A stretch of DNA of 64,000 nucleotides from Abiotrophia defectiva ATCC 49176 (GTDB taxonomy: Bacteria > Bacillota > Bacilli > Lactobacillales > Aerococcaceae). Under the pieces are notes generated by a model that saw only the letters and a program-made list of their open reading frames with translations, made no database searches and was not told the origin of the DNA. Shown here piece after piece: positions 1 through 9,684 of this stretch (position 1 is its first letter; the number at the start of each line of letters is the position of its first letter). The stretch spans positions 437,501 to 501,500 of the forward strand of contig NZ_CP146287.1 in assembly GCF_037041345.1 (NCBI RefSeq), given 5' to 3'. A program made the position numbers and the translations under genes.

Positions 1-1558
<1,558 letters not shown>

Positions 1559-1630
1559 ACAAGATTTGAGGTTAGGTTTGAGGTTATTCAGTTTTGAGTG
1601 TGCAAGCACTCAAATAAGACAACACCCAAG

Positions 1631-1746
1631 TGTGGTGATAATGGCAAGAAGGACACACCTGTTCCCATTCCGAACACAGCAGTTAAGCTTCTTAGCGCCG
1701 ATGGTAGTTGGACCTTTGGTCCTGTGAGAGTAGGTCGTTGCCATGC
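1631..1746 (+). rRNA. 5S ribosomal RNA
   Basis: This 116-nt gene begins TGTGGTGATAATGGC and carries the conserved blocks CCGAACACAGCAGTTAAG and GTGAGAGTAGG. The ends TGTGGTGATAATGGC and GTCGTTGCCATGC can pair to close the molecule. It lies 72 bp after the 23S gene with no tRNA in the spacer. No tRNA genes follow it, because a terminator comes directly after. Confidence 0.95.
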
Positions 1747-1761
1747 TGGGTGAACTTTTTC

Positions 1762-1788
1762 AAGCGTCCCTTAGGGGACGCTTTTTCT
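1762..1788 (+). terminator. rRNA operon terminator
   Basis: Perfect stem AAGCGTCCC / GGGACGCTT with a TTAG loop, followed by a run of T. It ends the rRNA operon right after the 5S gene. Confidence 0.9.
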
Positions 1789-1828
1789 TATGCAGAGATA
1801 GTAGGAAAAAGTTTTTCCTCAACGATAA

Positions 1829-1847
1829 TTCATTCATCTTTCATTCA
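1829..1847 (+). promoter_or_regulatory. Direct repeat, possible response-regulator operator
   Basis: Two copies of TTCATTCA start 11 bp apart (1829 and 1840). An 11-bp repeat on one face of the helix is the usual layout of OmpR-family binding sites. The site lies about 80 bp before the PepSY-like gene, whose downstream neighbour is an OmpR-family two-component system. The binding assignment is inference. Confidence 0.45.
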
Positions 1848-1872
1848 TTTTTGCCCCTTAGACTAAGTTTAT

Positions 1873-1897
1873 CAGGTAAGCAACCCCTACTTACCTG
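1873..1897 (+). other. Perfect hairpin before the PepSY-like gene
   Basis: Arms CAGGTAAG (1873-1880) and CTTACCTG (1890-1897) with a 9-nt loop end about 16 bp before the ribosome-binding site AAAGGAG. There is no T-run, so it is not a terminator. It could be a DNA operator or an mRNA 5' stabilising hairpin. Confidence 0.4.
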
Positions 1898-1927
1898 AAA
1901 ATTATAGAAGCTAAAGGAGTCAATAAC

Positions 1928-3055
1928 ATGAAAGTATCTAAACATATTCTCTTAAGCGGTGCCCTAGCCGCATCCCTGGCAGCCAGTGCAGCCCTACCGA
2001 CGCTGAGCGTCTTTGCAGGTGAAGCGGGCCAGTCCAATCAAGCCTCCCAGTCGAAGACCTATCAGGTAGCTCCTGATAAAGCACAAGGCCAAGAAGGGCC
2101 AAGGCAGCAAGCTGGCGAGCATTGCCAAGGCCATGACCGCGGCCCTGGTGGTCACCATCAAGGACGTGAGCAAGGTCCTGACGGACATGGACATGGTCAG
2201 GAAAAGAAAGAAGGACAGACAGCTCAGAATGTTCAAATTAATGTCACCATGAAGCAAGCGTTGGAGAAGGCTGCGACTCAAGTGCCTAATGGCCAAGTCT
2301 TAGGCGCTAGCTTGTATGACCAAGATGATCAACCTGCCTATTCCGTTGTCGTCAAGGCAGATAAGGACTTTCGTTTTGTCTTTGTAGATGCCCAGTCAGG
2401 TAAAGTGACAGAAGAAGAGACTAATCAGGCCCAAGGCCCTGGTCACGAGCAGGGTGCCAACCAAGGCCAAGGTGGAAATCAAAACCATGGGCCTGGCCAT
2501 GAGCAAGGTCCGGGGCAGGGTCAAGCTCCCGGTCAAGGTCAAGCACCAAATCAAAACCATGGCCCAGATAACGCTCAAGGTCAGGGGCCAAATCAAAATC
2601 AAGGCCAAAAACCTGCACCAGGCCAAGAGGGTACTCAGACGCAAGGTCAGGAGGCTAAACCAGACTTTAAGGCGCCAAGTGTCAGCGCGCAAGCTGCCTT
2701 AGACGCTGTCTTAGCTAAGTATGCGGATGCTAAAGTCTATGATATTGAACTGGATCCAAGTCATGAACAAGATAAGGCGGCTACTTACACTGTCACCTTG
2801 GAAAGCAACCAAACTTTCAAGCAAGTGAGCGTTGATGGCGAGACGGCTGCGGTGACAGAAATTGAAGACCAAGAAGCGGGGCATCATGGGCCAGCTGACC
2901 ATCAAGTAGGTCAAGCGCAAGGCCCAGGCCAAGAGGGCGACCGTGGTCAGCATCAAGGGCCTAACCAAAATCAAGCAGGTCCTGGTCAAGGTCCTAATAA
3001 GCAAGAAGGTGGCCCACAAGGGCAAGGAGCACCAGCTGAATCCAATAAACGCTAG
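1928..3055 (+). CDS. Secreted Gln/Gly-rich protein with two PepSY-like segments
   Basis: A 375-aa protein preceded by AAAGGAG. Residues 1-31 are a type I signal peptide ending VFA before GEAG. Two small folded segments, about residues 98-163 and 250-315, have the look of PepSY domains: a helix with MKQALEKA or AQAALDAV, then two strands and a VDxxxGKVTE-type end. Between and around them are long low-complexity stretches built from repeated GQGPNQ and HEQG units. The two folded parts are joined by roughly 85 disordered residues, and a third Q/G/P-rich tail ends the protein. There is no membrane anchor, lipobox or LPXTG motif, so it is probably released or held by charge. PepSY proteins next to two-component systems often act in signal sensing or peptidase control. 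Here the role is inferred only from the downstream regulator/kinase pair. Confidence 0.75.
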   Translation: MKVSKHILLSGALAASLAASAALPTLSVFAGEAGQSNQASQSKTYQVAPDKAQGQEGPRQQAGEHCQGHDRGPGGHHQGREQGPDGHGHGQEKKEGQTAQNVQINVTMKQALEKAATQVPNGQVLGASLYDQDDQPAYSVVVKADKDFRFVFVDAQSGKVTEEETNQAQGPGHEQGANQGQGGNQNHGPGHEQGPGQGQAPGQGQAPNQNHGPDNAQGQGPNQNQGQKPAPGQEGTQTQGQEAKPDFKAPSVSAQAALDAVLAKYADAKVYDIELDPSHEQDKAATYTVTLESNQTFKQVSVDGETAAVTEIEDQEAGHHGPADHQVGQAQGPGQEGDRGQHQGPNQNQAGPGQGPNKQEGGPQGQGAPAESNKR

Positions 3056-3097
3056 TCGACTTAACTAAGTTAAAGTGGCTAACCAACTATTTACTTG

Positions 3098-3215
3098 CTG
3101 GCTGCTGTTGTGTCACAATAGGTAGCCAGTGAGCGGGCAGGTGGCATTCTCAGACAAGCTGCCACTTGTAGAGCCTGCCATTCCCCCACATCAGGGTGCC
3201 TTTGGGTGCCCTGAT
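3098..3215 (+). other. Cluster of three stem-loops between the PepSY-like gene and the regulator
   Basis: Three successive hairpins fill this gap. The first is CTGGCT (3098) with AGCCAG (3124). The second is nested, GGCAG plus GTGGCA (3136-3146) with TGCCAC (3160) and CTGCC (3175). The third is ATCAGGG (3190) with CCCTGAT (3209), followed by a modest T-rich tail. The last probably terminates the upstream gene; the first two are unexplained. Confidence 0.5.
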
Positions 3216-3244
3216 TTGCCTTTGTGTAGAAATATTGATACAAT
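3216..3244 (+). promoter_or_regulatory. Promoter of the two-component system
   Basis: TTGCCT, a 17-bp spacer and TACAAT give a good sigma-A promoter 27 bp before the response-regulator start. It implies that the pair can be transcribed separately from the PepSY-like gene. Confidence 0.6.
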
Positions 3245-3270
3245 GCAATTTGATGAGAAGAGGTGATCAT

Positions 3271-3960
3271 ATGAAATTACTGCTAGTGGAAGACGAACGT
3301 GACTTGAATGCCAGTCTGACTAAGTTGCTAAAGAAGCAACAATATAGTGTGGACGCAGCTTTTGATGGCCAAGAAGCCTTGGATTTTTTGGCGGTAGCTA
3401 GCTATGACCTCATTATTTTAGATATCATGATGCCTCACATGGACGGTTTTGAATTTCTAGAGCGCATCAGATTGCAAGAAAACCCAGTGCCTGTTCTCTT
3501 GTTAACAGCCCGGGATGCTGTCACTGATAAGATTCGGGGCTTGGATTTGGGTGCAGATGATTATATGGTCAAGCCCTTTGAATTTGGGGAGCTACTAGCT
3601 CGCCTACGGGTTCTACTGCGCCGGCCACAACGTCATATCCTAAGTGATCAGGTGGAAATTGGGTCTATTCGTTTAATTCTTTCCCAGAAACGTGTCCTCA
3701 AGGATGATCAGGTCGTCAATTTAACGGCCAAAGAATACGAGGTCTTAGAGTACTTGGTCCGCAACCAGAACCAAGTTCTGTCACGGGAGCAGATTCGCCA
3801 TCATGTCTGGGATTATGAGCAAGAAGCAGAATCCAACACCATTGATGTCCTCATCAAAAATATTCGGCGCAAACTCGATAGCGAGGGGCAACCCTCACTG
3901 ATTCAAACCAAACGGGGGTTAGGCTATGTGGTTCCAAGGATTCAAGCAATTTCTAACTAG
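3271..3960 (+). CDS. OmpR-family response regulator
   Basis: A 229-residue DNA-binding response regulator. The receiver domain (about 1-115) has the acidic pocket EDE at 7-9, the phospho-acceptor Asp51 in LIILDIMMP, the switch Thr in LLLTARD and the Lys in MVKPF. The C-terminal winged helix (about 130-225) ends with the usual TKRGLGYVV. The start is the ATG after AGAGGTGATCAT; an upstream in-frame ATG would add 25 unrelated residues. It overlaps the kinase gene by 35 bp, so the two are co-translated. The likely targets include its own neighbourhood, where 11-bp direct repeats lie before the PepSY-like gene, and perhaps dlt (inference). Confidence 0.93.
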   Translation: MKLLLVEDERDLNASLTKLLKKQQYSVDAAFDGQEALDFLAVASYDLIILDIMMPHMDGFEFLERIRLQENPVPVLLLTARDAVTDKIRGLDLGADDYMVKPFEFGELLARLRVLLRRPQRHILSDQVEIGSIRLILSQKRVLKDDQVVNLTAKEYEVLEYLVRNQNQVLSREQIRHHVWDYEQEAESNTIDVLIKNIRRKLDSEGQPSLIQTKRGLGYVVPRIQAISN

Positions 3961-5305
3961 CATTGCTAGTCGTGTAACCATTTGGTATACCGGCTTTATG
4001 ATTATCATCCTCTTGGCCATGTTTGGGGCTACCTTATGGATTTCGGCCCGCTTTGTGGATGCTGATCGCAAGGAAAGCTTAGTTGAGGTGGTCCAAATGG
4101 CTAGTCGTCACGCTGACTCACCACAAGGTCAGGAGTATGGTCACCCTGATATGGATCGTCATTCCTTCGAGCAAGGGGTTACCCTGGCCTATTACAATCA
4201 GCAGAATGTCAGTCGCCAGCACTTGCCCGGTTTCTTCAAGTGGGACTTGCCCCAGAATGGGGGCACAGTGTCTAGCTACCAGGAGGGAGATCAGTCCTTT
4301 CTCTACTATGACCTGCCTCTAGAAAATGGCCAGGGATGGGTGCGGGGGGTCATTGCCCTCAGCGCTTCTAGCCGGGAGCTCAACAATCTGCTCAGAGTCT
4401 TGGCCATTGCCGGCCCAGTATTACTGGTGCTAATGGTTCTGGGTGGCTACTGGGTCTTGAAGCAGGCCCTAAAACCTATCAAGATATTGGATCAAACAGC
4501 TCTTGCTATTCAGACCAGTGGGGATTTGTCCCAAAGAATTCCTCTAAAAGGGCCCCAAGATGAACTATACTTCTTGGCCCAGACCATGAATGGCATGCTA
4601 GAGACGGTGGAAACTTCCTTCCAGCGTGAGAAGCAGTTCAGCCATGATGTCTCCCATGATTTACGGACACCCGTCACGGTCATTCTATCAGAGAGTGAGT
4701 ATGGCCTGCACTATGCGGATTCATTGGCCGAAGCTCAGGAATCGCACGCTACCATCCAACGCCAGGCGCTCCGTATGAAAGCTTTAATTAACCAAATTTT
4801 AGAATTGTCCAAGTTAGAAGGCCAGGACAGCTTAGCTTTGGAGCCACTTAATCTTAGCGAATTCTTGGCTAAGCGTCAGGAAGATGACCAGACCTTAGCT
4901 CAAGCAGCAGGCAAAGAGCTTGCCTATGACCTTGCGCCTAACTTGCAGGTTGAGGCTGATGAAGTCCTCTTAGGCCGCCTGGTGGATAATCTGCTCAGCA
5001 ACGCCCTCAAGTTCGCCCAAAGTCAGGTCACGCTTAGCTTGACGGCTAATCAGGTAGATGGGGTAATCCTGTCGATTACAGACGATGGCCCAGGCATTGC
5101 AGAGGCAGAACAGGCGCACATTTGGCAACGATTCTATCAGGTGGATCGTGCCCGTACTAAGTCGGCCTCAAGTGGCGCCGGTCTCGGCCTATCCTTGGTC
5201 AAAGCCATTGCCGACCAGCATGGAGCCCAGCTAAGCCTTAAGAGTCAGCTGGGGACAGGCGCTCGTTTTGAGGTGACATTTCCGTCCGTAAAAGTCACAA
5301 ACTAA
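3926..5305 (+). CDS. HAMP-domain sensor histidine kinase
   Basis: A 459-aa membrane kinase. It has TM1 at about 18-40, an extracellular sensor of roughly 115 residues, TM2 at about 158-178, a HAMP domain (180-235) and a dimerisation domain with phospho-acceptor His244 in SHDLRTP. The ATPase domain has an N box (DNLLSNALKFA), a G1 box (DDGPGIAEAE) and a GAGLGLSLVK G2 box. The extracellular part is His-, Asp- and Gln-rich near residues 60-80 (RHADSPQGQEYGHPDMDRH), which could bind metal or sense cationic peptides, but that is speculation. It pairs with the overlapping response regulator. Confidence 0.92.
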   Translation: MWFQGFKQFLTSIASRVTIWYTGFMIIILLAMFGATLWISARFVDADRKESLVEVVQMASRHADSPQGQEYGHPDMDRHSFEQGVTLAYYNQQNVSRQHLPGFFKWDLPQNGGTVSSYQEGDQSFLYYDLPLENGQGWVRGVIALSASSRELNNLLRVLAIAGPVLLVLMVLGGYWVLKQALKPIKILDQTALAIQTSGDLSQRIPLKGPQDELYFLAQTMNGMLETVETSFQREKQFSHDVSHDLRTPVTVILSESEYGLHYADSLAEAQESHATIQRQALRMKALINQILELSKLEGQDSLALEPLNLSEFLAKRQEDDQTLAQAAGKELAYDLAPNLQVEADEVLLGRLVDNLLSNALKFAQSQVTLSLTANQVDGVILSITDDGPGIAEAEQAHIWQRFYQVDRARTKSASSGAGLGLSLVKAIADQHGAQLSLKSQLGTGARFEVTFPSVKVTN

Positions 5306-5318
5306 GTAAATCAAAGAC

Positions 5319-5347
5319 CAGAGAGGCTAGACTATCTAGCCTCTTTT
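5319..5347 (+). terminator. Terminator after the two-component system
   Basis: Stem GAGAGGCTAGA / TCTAGCCTC with a short loop, then six T. Confidence 0.8.
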
Positions 5348-5489
5348 TTGCTTGGTGTCATGCTCAGCAGCTGGCTTACCTTGTGGTCGTCTGAATTTGA
5401 AAGTCGACGCTTTTAACTTATAAGTAAGTGGAGAAAAGTGACTTTTCAATATGAGGAAAAGACAAATTAAGTTTAATAATTATTTCTAA

Positions 5490-5523
5490 GATAAAAAGCG
5501 CGCCATAGAGACGCGCTTTTTTG
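5490..5523. terminator. Bidirectional terminator, mainly for the fucose repressor
   Basis: AAAAAGCGCG and CGCGCTTTTTT flank a short loop. The stem has A and T tracts on both sides, so it can act on the minus-strand regulator gene that ends 6 bp away and on plus-strand read-through. Confidence 0.7.
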
Positions 5524-5528
5524 ACTTT

Positions 5529-6287
5529 TTAGGAGCCCCAGAGGATTTCGCAGTGGGGGCCAACTGTGTCCTGGAAGGACTCAATAGGGGGCTGGTCGGT
5601 CACAATGTAATCCAAAGCAGAGTAGTTACTGAGCTTGAAATAGTGGCTAGTATTGAACTTGGAGTGGTCAGCCAGCAAGATGGCCTTGTCGGCATTAGCA
5701 ATCATCTGCTGTTTAATCATGGCCTGATTGTGGTTGGCCTCGTAGGCAGCATAGCGATCAAGCCCGCGGCAGGAGAAGAAGGCCAGGTCGGCATGAAAGT
5801 TATTGATGAACTGGGTGGCAAAGTCACCCAAGGCGGAGTTGGTACCAAAGTCGATATGGCCACCTGATAGGAAGAGGGTGACATTTTCGAAGTTGTTGAG
5901 TAGGCGCGCCGCCTCAATCCCATTAGTAATGACGCGCAGATTCTGGTGGGGGGATAGATAGGGGATGAGACTGGCAGCAGTGGTAGAGCTGTCGATGAAG
6001 ATGGAGAGATTATCGGTGATAAAGGTAGAGGCAATATCGGCGATAATTTCCTTACTTCTTTGTTCCTCATGAGCACGCGCAGAATAGGTGTACTCAATGT
6101 TGTTGCTGTTGGCTAGGCGAACTTCCCCGTGACTGCGGAGAATCTTGCCGTCGCGCTCGAGCGCAATCAAGTCGCGTCTGAGAGTAGAAGTGGAGCAGTA
6201 GACGAGTGACTCAAGTTGCGTGGTGGAGATGACTTTCTTTTTGCCGAGAATATCCATAATACGGCTCATCCGTTCAAAAGAAACCAT
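5529..6287 (-). CDS. fucR: DeoR-family repressor, likely of the fucose operon
   Basis: A 252-aa DeoR-type regulator. The N-terminal winged helix (about 1-60) contains MDILGKKKVISTTQLE and the recognition segment TSTLRRDLIALERDGKI. The C-terminal sugar-phosphate sensor domain (75-235) has the SSTTAASLIPYL and ITNGIEAA segments typical of the family. The start is chosen at the ATG that follows AAGGAGGG by 7 bases; a longer reading adds 8 residues without a ribosome-binding site. It is divergent from fucA, the classic layout for a local repressor that responds to a pathway phosphate ester. The effector (perhaps L-fuculose-1-phosphate) is inferred. Confidence 0.85.
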   Translation of the reverse strand: MVSFERMSRIMDILGKKKVISTTQLESLVYCSTSTLRRDLIALERDGKILRSHGEVRLANSNNIEYTYSARAHEEQRSKEIIADIASTFITDNLSIFIDSSTTAASLIPYLSPHQNLRVITNGIEAARLLNNFENVTLFLSGGHIDFGTNSALGDFATQFINNFHADLAFFSCRGLDRYAAYEANHNQAMIKQQMIANADKAILLADHSKFNTSHYFKLSNYSALDYIVTDQPPIESFQDTVGPHCEILWGS

Positions 6288-6376
6288 CCAGTATCCCTCC
6301 TTGATGAACAAATTTGAACACTTCTGACTATATTATAGCATTATTTTTGACCATTTACCAATAGCGCTTTCATCTA

Positions 6377-6405
6377 TTGTAAGCGATTTTACAACGAGGT
6401 ATCAT
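6377..6405 (+). promoter_or_regulatory. Fucose operon promoter with overlapping palindrome
   Basis: TTGTAA (6377-6382), a 17-bp spacer and TATCAT (6400-6405) form a promoter 25 bp before fucA. The palindrome TTGTAA-N6-TTACAA (6377-6394) covers the -35 element. The centre TGTAAGCGATTTT is close to, but does not exactly match, a CcpA cre box. The palindrome could be the operator of the divergent DeoR regulator or a catabolite-repression site. Confidence 0.55.
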
Positions 6406-6429
6406 TATCTTAAAGAAAGGGATGATTGT

Positions 6430-7158
6430 ATGAATCAAGAAGAACGTTTGGTCAGAGACCAAATTTGTGACGTGTGCCACAAAATGTGGCAACTAGGTTG
6501 GGTAGCCGCCAACGACGGGAATGTCTCAGTTCGCTTATCTGACGACACGATTATCGCAACCCCAACTGGCATGAGTAAGAGCTTTATTACACCAGAGAAG
6601 CTAGTCAAGCTTAATTTGCAAGGTGAGATTTTGGAAGCCAATGAAGGCTACCGTCCATCCAGTGAGATTAAGATGCACATTCGTTGCTACCAAGAGCGTG
6701 ACGACGTCAAAGCAGTCGTGCATGCCCATCCACCAATTGCCACGGCTTTTGCCTTGGCTCACATTCCGCTAGATAGCTACTCACTGATCGAATCAGCCAT
6801 TGTCATCGGCTCTATTCCAATCACACCATTCGGGGTGCCATCGACCATGGAAGTGCCAGATGCCATCACCCCATACCTACCAGAACATGATGTCATGCTC
6901 TTAGAAAACCATGGGGCTTTAACAGTAGGGAGTGACGTCATCACTGCTTACTACCGTATGGAAACACTAGAACTGGTTGCTAAGTCTACCTTCCATGCAC
7001 GTCTCTTGATCTCAACCAAGGGGATTGAAGAAGACGAAATCGCCCGTCCAACCCTAGAGCGACTCTTCGCTATGCGGGCCAACTATAAGGTAACCGGCCG
7101 CCATCCGGGCTATAAGAAATACAATGCGGATGGAACAGTTAGAGAATTGGAGGAATAA
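6430..7158 (+). CDS. fucA: L-fuculose-phosphate aldolase (class II aldolase)
   Basis: A 242-aa class II aldolase that would cleave L-fuculose-1-phosphate to dihydroxyacetone phosphate and L-lactaldehyde. Visible family marks are [19 protein letters not shown] near residues 34-52, the zinc ligands in AVVHAHPP (about 96-103) and the later His in LLENHGAL. It is somewhat longer than the 215-aa E. coli enzyme. It is the first gene of the fucose operon, 2 bp before fucI. On sequence alone a related aldolase/epimerase (AraD-type) could not be excluded, but the neighbours settle it. Confidence 0.9.
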   Translation: MNQEERLVRDQICDVCHKMWQLGWVAANDGNVSVRLSDDTIIATPTGMSKSFITPEKLVKLNLQGEILEANEGYRPSSEIKMHIRCYQERDDVKAVVHAHPPIATAFALAHIPLDSYSLIESAIVIGSIPITPFGVPSTMEVPDAITPYLPEHDVMLLENHGALTVGSDVITAYYRMETLELVAKSTFHARLLISTKGIEEDEIARPTLERLFAMRANYKVTGRHPGYKKYNADGTVRELEE

Positions 7159-7160
7159 TC

Positions 7161-8927
7161 ATGAGTCAACATCCACGTATTGGGATTCGCCCTACAATTG
7201 ACGGTCGTCGCCAAGGTGTACGGGAATCCCTCGAAGTCCAAACCATGAACATGGCCAAGAGTGTGGCTGATTTAATCAGCAGCACGCTCAAATATCCGGA
7301 CGGCCAACCGGTTGAATGTGTTATCTCACCTTCAACCATTGGACGGGTGCCAGAAGCAGCCGCTTCTCACGAACTCTTCAAGAAATCCAATGTTTGTGCA
7401 ACTCTTACCGTGACCCCTTGCTGGTGCTACGGGAGTGAGACCATGGACATGTCGCCAGATATTCCACATGCCATCTGGGGCTTCAACGGGACGGAACGTC
7501 CAGGGGCTGTTTACTTGGCCGCTGTTTTAGCTTCTCATGCGCAAAAGGGGATCCCAGCCTTCGGTATTTACGGTCACGACGTACAAGAAGCCGATGATAC
7601 TGAAATTCCTGCTGACGTTAAGGAAAAGATTCTCCGTTATGCGCGGGCTGCTTTAGCAACCGGCCATATGCGTGACACGGCTTATCTGTCAATGGGGAGT
7701 GTCTCCATGGGGATTGGCGGGTCTATCGTCGACCCAGACTTCTTCCAAGAATACTTGGGTATGCGCAATGAATCGGTCGACATGACTGAATTCACCCGTC
7801 GGATTGACCGCGGCATCTATGATCCAGAAGAATTTGAACGTGCCATGACTTGGGTGAAGGCCCACATCAAAGAAGGCCAAGACCGCAACCGCGAAGACTT
7901 AGTTCTTTCACCAGAAGAAAAAGCAAAACAATGGGAATTCGTTGTTAAGATGTTCATGATTGGTCGCGACCTCATGCAAGGTAACCCTCGCTTAGCAGAA
8001 CTGGGCTTTGAAGAAGAAGCGGTAGGTCACCACGCCCTAGTGGCTGGTTTCCAAGGTCAACGTCAATGGACTGACCACTTCCCTAACGGGGACTTCATGG
8101 AAACCTTCCTTAACACGCAATTTGACTGGAACGGTATCCGTAAGCCTTATATCTTCGCCACTGAAAATGATGCCCTCAACGGCGTGTCCATGCTCTTCAA
8201 CTATCTCTTGACCAATACGCCACAAATCTTCGCTGACGTACGGACTTACTGGAGTCCTGAAGCAGTAGAACGGGTAACCGGTCATAAGTTAGAAGGTCAT
8301 GCAGCGAATGGTTTCCTTCATTTGATTAACTCTGGCTCATGTACTCTCGATGGTACCGGCCAAGCTAGTCGTGATGGTCAAGCCGTGATGAAGCCATTCT
8401 GGGAATTGGAACAAAGCGAAGTTGATGCCATGTTGGCGAATACAGACTTCCCACCAGCTAACCGCGAATACTTCCGTGGCGGTGGCTTCTCAACTCGCTT
8501 CTTGACTAAGGGTGGCATGCCAGTGACCATGGTTCGCCTCAACCTCCTCAAGGGCGTAGGGCCAGTCTTGCAAATTGCGGAAGGTTACACCTTAGAATTG
8601 CCAGACCAAGTACACCACACCTTAGATAACCGGACCGATCCAGGCTGGCCAACCACTTGGTTCGCACCACGCTTGACCGGCAAGGGTGCCTTCACTTCTG
8701 TCTATGATGTCATGAATAACTGGGGGGCTAACCACGGGGCGATCTCTTACGGCCACATTGGGGCAGACCTGATCACCTTGGCATCCATGTTACGGATTCC
8801 AGTCAACATGCATAACGTAGCAGAAGAAGATATCTTCCGTCCTAAGAACTGGAGTCTCTTCGGTACAGAAGATTTGGAAGCAGCGGACTATCGTGCTTGC
8901 CAAACTTTAGGCCCAATTCATAAGTAG
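7161..8927 (+). CDS. fucI: L-fucose isomerase
   Basis: A 588-aa enzyme of the normal FucI length, converting L-fucose to L-fuculose in the cytoplasm with a divalent metal. Recognisable segments are the N-terminal [20 protein letters not shown], the [15 protein letters not shown] block and the metal-site region around [13 protein letters not shown] to [11 protein letters not shown]. The C-terminal region has [19 protein letters not shown]. It lies directly after fucA and is the second step of the pathway. Codon use is highly biased, as expected for a well-expressed catabolic gene. Confidence 0.96.
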   Translation: MSQHPRIGIRPTIDGRRQGVRESLEVQTMNMAKSVADLISSTLKYPDGQPVECVISPSTIGRVPEAAASHELFKKSNVCATLTVTPCWCYGSETMDMSPDIPHAIWGFNGTERPGAVYLAAVLASHAQKGIPAFGIYGHDVQEADDTEIPADVKEKILRYARAALATGHMRDTAYLSMGSVSMGIGGSIVDPDFFQEYLGMRNESVDMTEFTRRIDRGIYDPEEFERAMTWVKAHIKEGQDRNREDLVLSPEEKAKQWEFVVKMFMIGRDLMQGNPRLAELGFEEEAVGHHALVAGFQGQRQWTDHFPNGDFMETFLNTQFDWNGIRKPYIFATENDALNGVSMLFNYLLTNTPQIFADVRTYWSPEAVERVTGHKLEGHAANGFLHLINSGSCTLDGTGQASRDGQAVMKPFWELEQSEVDAMLANTDFPPANREYFRGGGFSTRFLTKGGMPVTMVRLNLLKGVGPVLQIAEGYTLELPDQVHHTLDNRTDPGWPTTWFAPRLTGKGAFTSVYDVMNNWGANHGAISYGHIGADLITLASMLRIPVNMHNVAEEDIFRPKNWSLFGTEDLEAADYRACQTLGPIHK

Positions 8928-8943
8928 TTAAGCACTTGGCGTC

Positions 8944-8982
8944 AGCGGGGCTGGGTTTCAGCAAGCTAGCCCCCAGGGCGCT
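8944..8982 (+). other. Stem-loop between fucI and the PTS IIB gene
   Basis: GGGGCT (8947) pairs with AGCCCC (8968), and AGCG/CGCT extend the stem. There is no T-run. It is more likely an mRNA processing or stabilising hairpin than a terminator, and could set different levels for the enzyme and transporter parts of the operon. Confidence 0.4.
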
Positions 8983-9005
8983 GCTTTAAGAAAAGGAGGG
9001 TCACC

Positions 9006-9314
9006 ATGACCAAAACGATTATCTTAGCCTGCGTGGGTGGGCTGACCACTTCTATGTTGGTTGAACGCATCAACGAAACCATCCACAAGGATCAACTGGA
9101 CTACTCTTTCTATTCAGTTGGGATTACCGGGATTAACAACCTCAAGAATATTGATGTCTTACTCCTCAGCCCACAATTAGCCTATTTAGAAGAAAAGGCT
9201 AAGGCTAATCTATCTGTCCCAGTAGGGGTCATTTCAGATTCAGACTTCGAATTAATGCAAGGGGAAGCGGTGCTCCGTCAGGCCGAAACCTTGATGGGCG
9301 TCAGCCATGAGTGA
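9006..9314 (+). CDS. PTS lactose/cellobiose-type IIB-like protein, orphan
   Basis: A 102-aa protein resembling the EIIB of the lactose/cellobiose PTS family. The phospho-acceptor loop is ILACVGGLTTSMLVERI with Cys9, in place of the common CAAGMSTSLLV. The middle segment NIDVLLLSPQLAYLEEKAK matches the family fold. It is preceded by AAAAGGAGGG and overlaps the IIA gene by 8 bp. No IIC permease is present in the operon, which instead carries an ABC importer. It may be regulatory, or may borrow a IIC encoded elsewhere. Confidence 0.8.
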   Translation: MTKTIILACVGGLTTSMLVERINETIHKDQLDYSFYSVGITGINNLKNIDVLLLSPQLAYLEEKAKANLSVPVGVISDSDFELMQGEAVLRQAETLMGVSHE

Positions 9315-9684
9315 GCAAGTCCAAGCAACAAGCCCAAGTCAAGCCTTGATGCAGCTGATTCTCAAATCCTCTAAGGCCACCGGTCAAGTCTTGGCCGCCA
9401 TTCAGGCCGCCCAAGAGGGAGATGCAGCAACTAGTCAAGACTTGTTGATTCAAGCCCAAGCCCTCAATATAGAGGCGCATAATCTTCAGACGGGTCTGAT
9501 TCAAGCAGAGCTTCAAGGCCAAGCAGCGCCTGTCAGCCTCTTAGCCGTTCATGCTCAGGATCACTTTATGAACAGCCATTTATTGGTGCAAGTCGCCGAT
9601 ATCCTGATTGGTCAAGCTCAGACCATCAAGACCCTAGAAGAAAAGTTAGAAAAATTGGAACAAAAAGTAGGTGAAATTGCATGA
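9307..9684 (+). CDS. PTS lactose/cellobiose-type IIA-like protein, orphan
   Basis: A 125-aa, mostly helical protein of the lactose/cellobiose IIA family. The signature VHAQDHFMNSHLL supplies the likely phospho-acceptor His82, and the C-terminus is a coiled coil (KTLEEKLEKLEQKVGE). Family members form trimers of three-helix bundles. Its stop overlaps the start of the ABC ATPase gene by 4 bp, so translation is coupled to an ABC transporter and not to a PTS permease. It may serve as a PEP-dependent sensor in fucose uptake; that is inference. Confidence 0.82.
   Translation: MSEQVQATSPSQALMQLILKSSKATGQVLAAIQAAQEGDAATSQDLLIQAQALNIEAHNLQTGLIQAELQGQAAPVSLLAVHAQDHFMNSHLLVQVADILIGQAQTIKTLEEKLEKLEQKVGEIA

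Noticed and set aside
1747-1927. tRNA genes following the 5S gene
   Set aside because: No cloverleaf or TTCGA-type arm is seen; a terminator follows the 5S gene directly.
2396-2702. Alternative frames in the Gln/Gly-rich gene
   Set aside because: They reflect the low-complexity repeat and have no start signals; the main frame has a signal peptide and ribosome-binding site.
8944-8982. Terminator splitting the fucose operon
   Set aside because: The stem lacks a T-run, and the following genes share direction and pathway.
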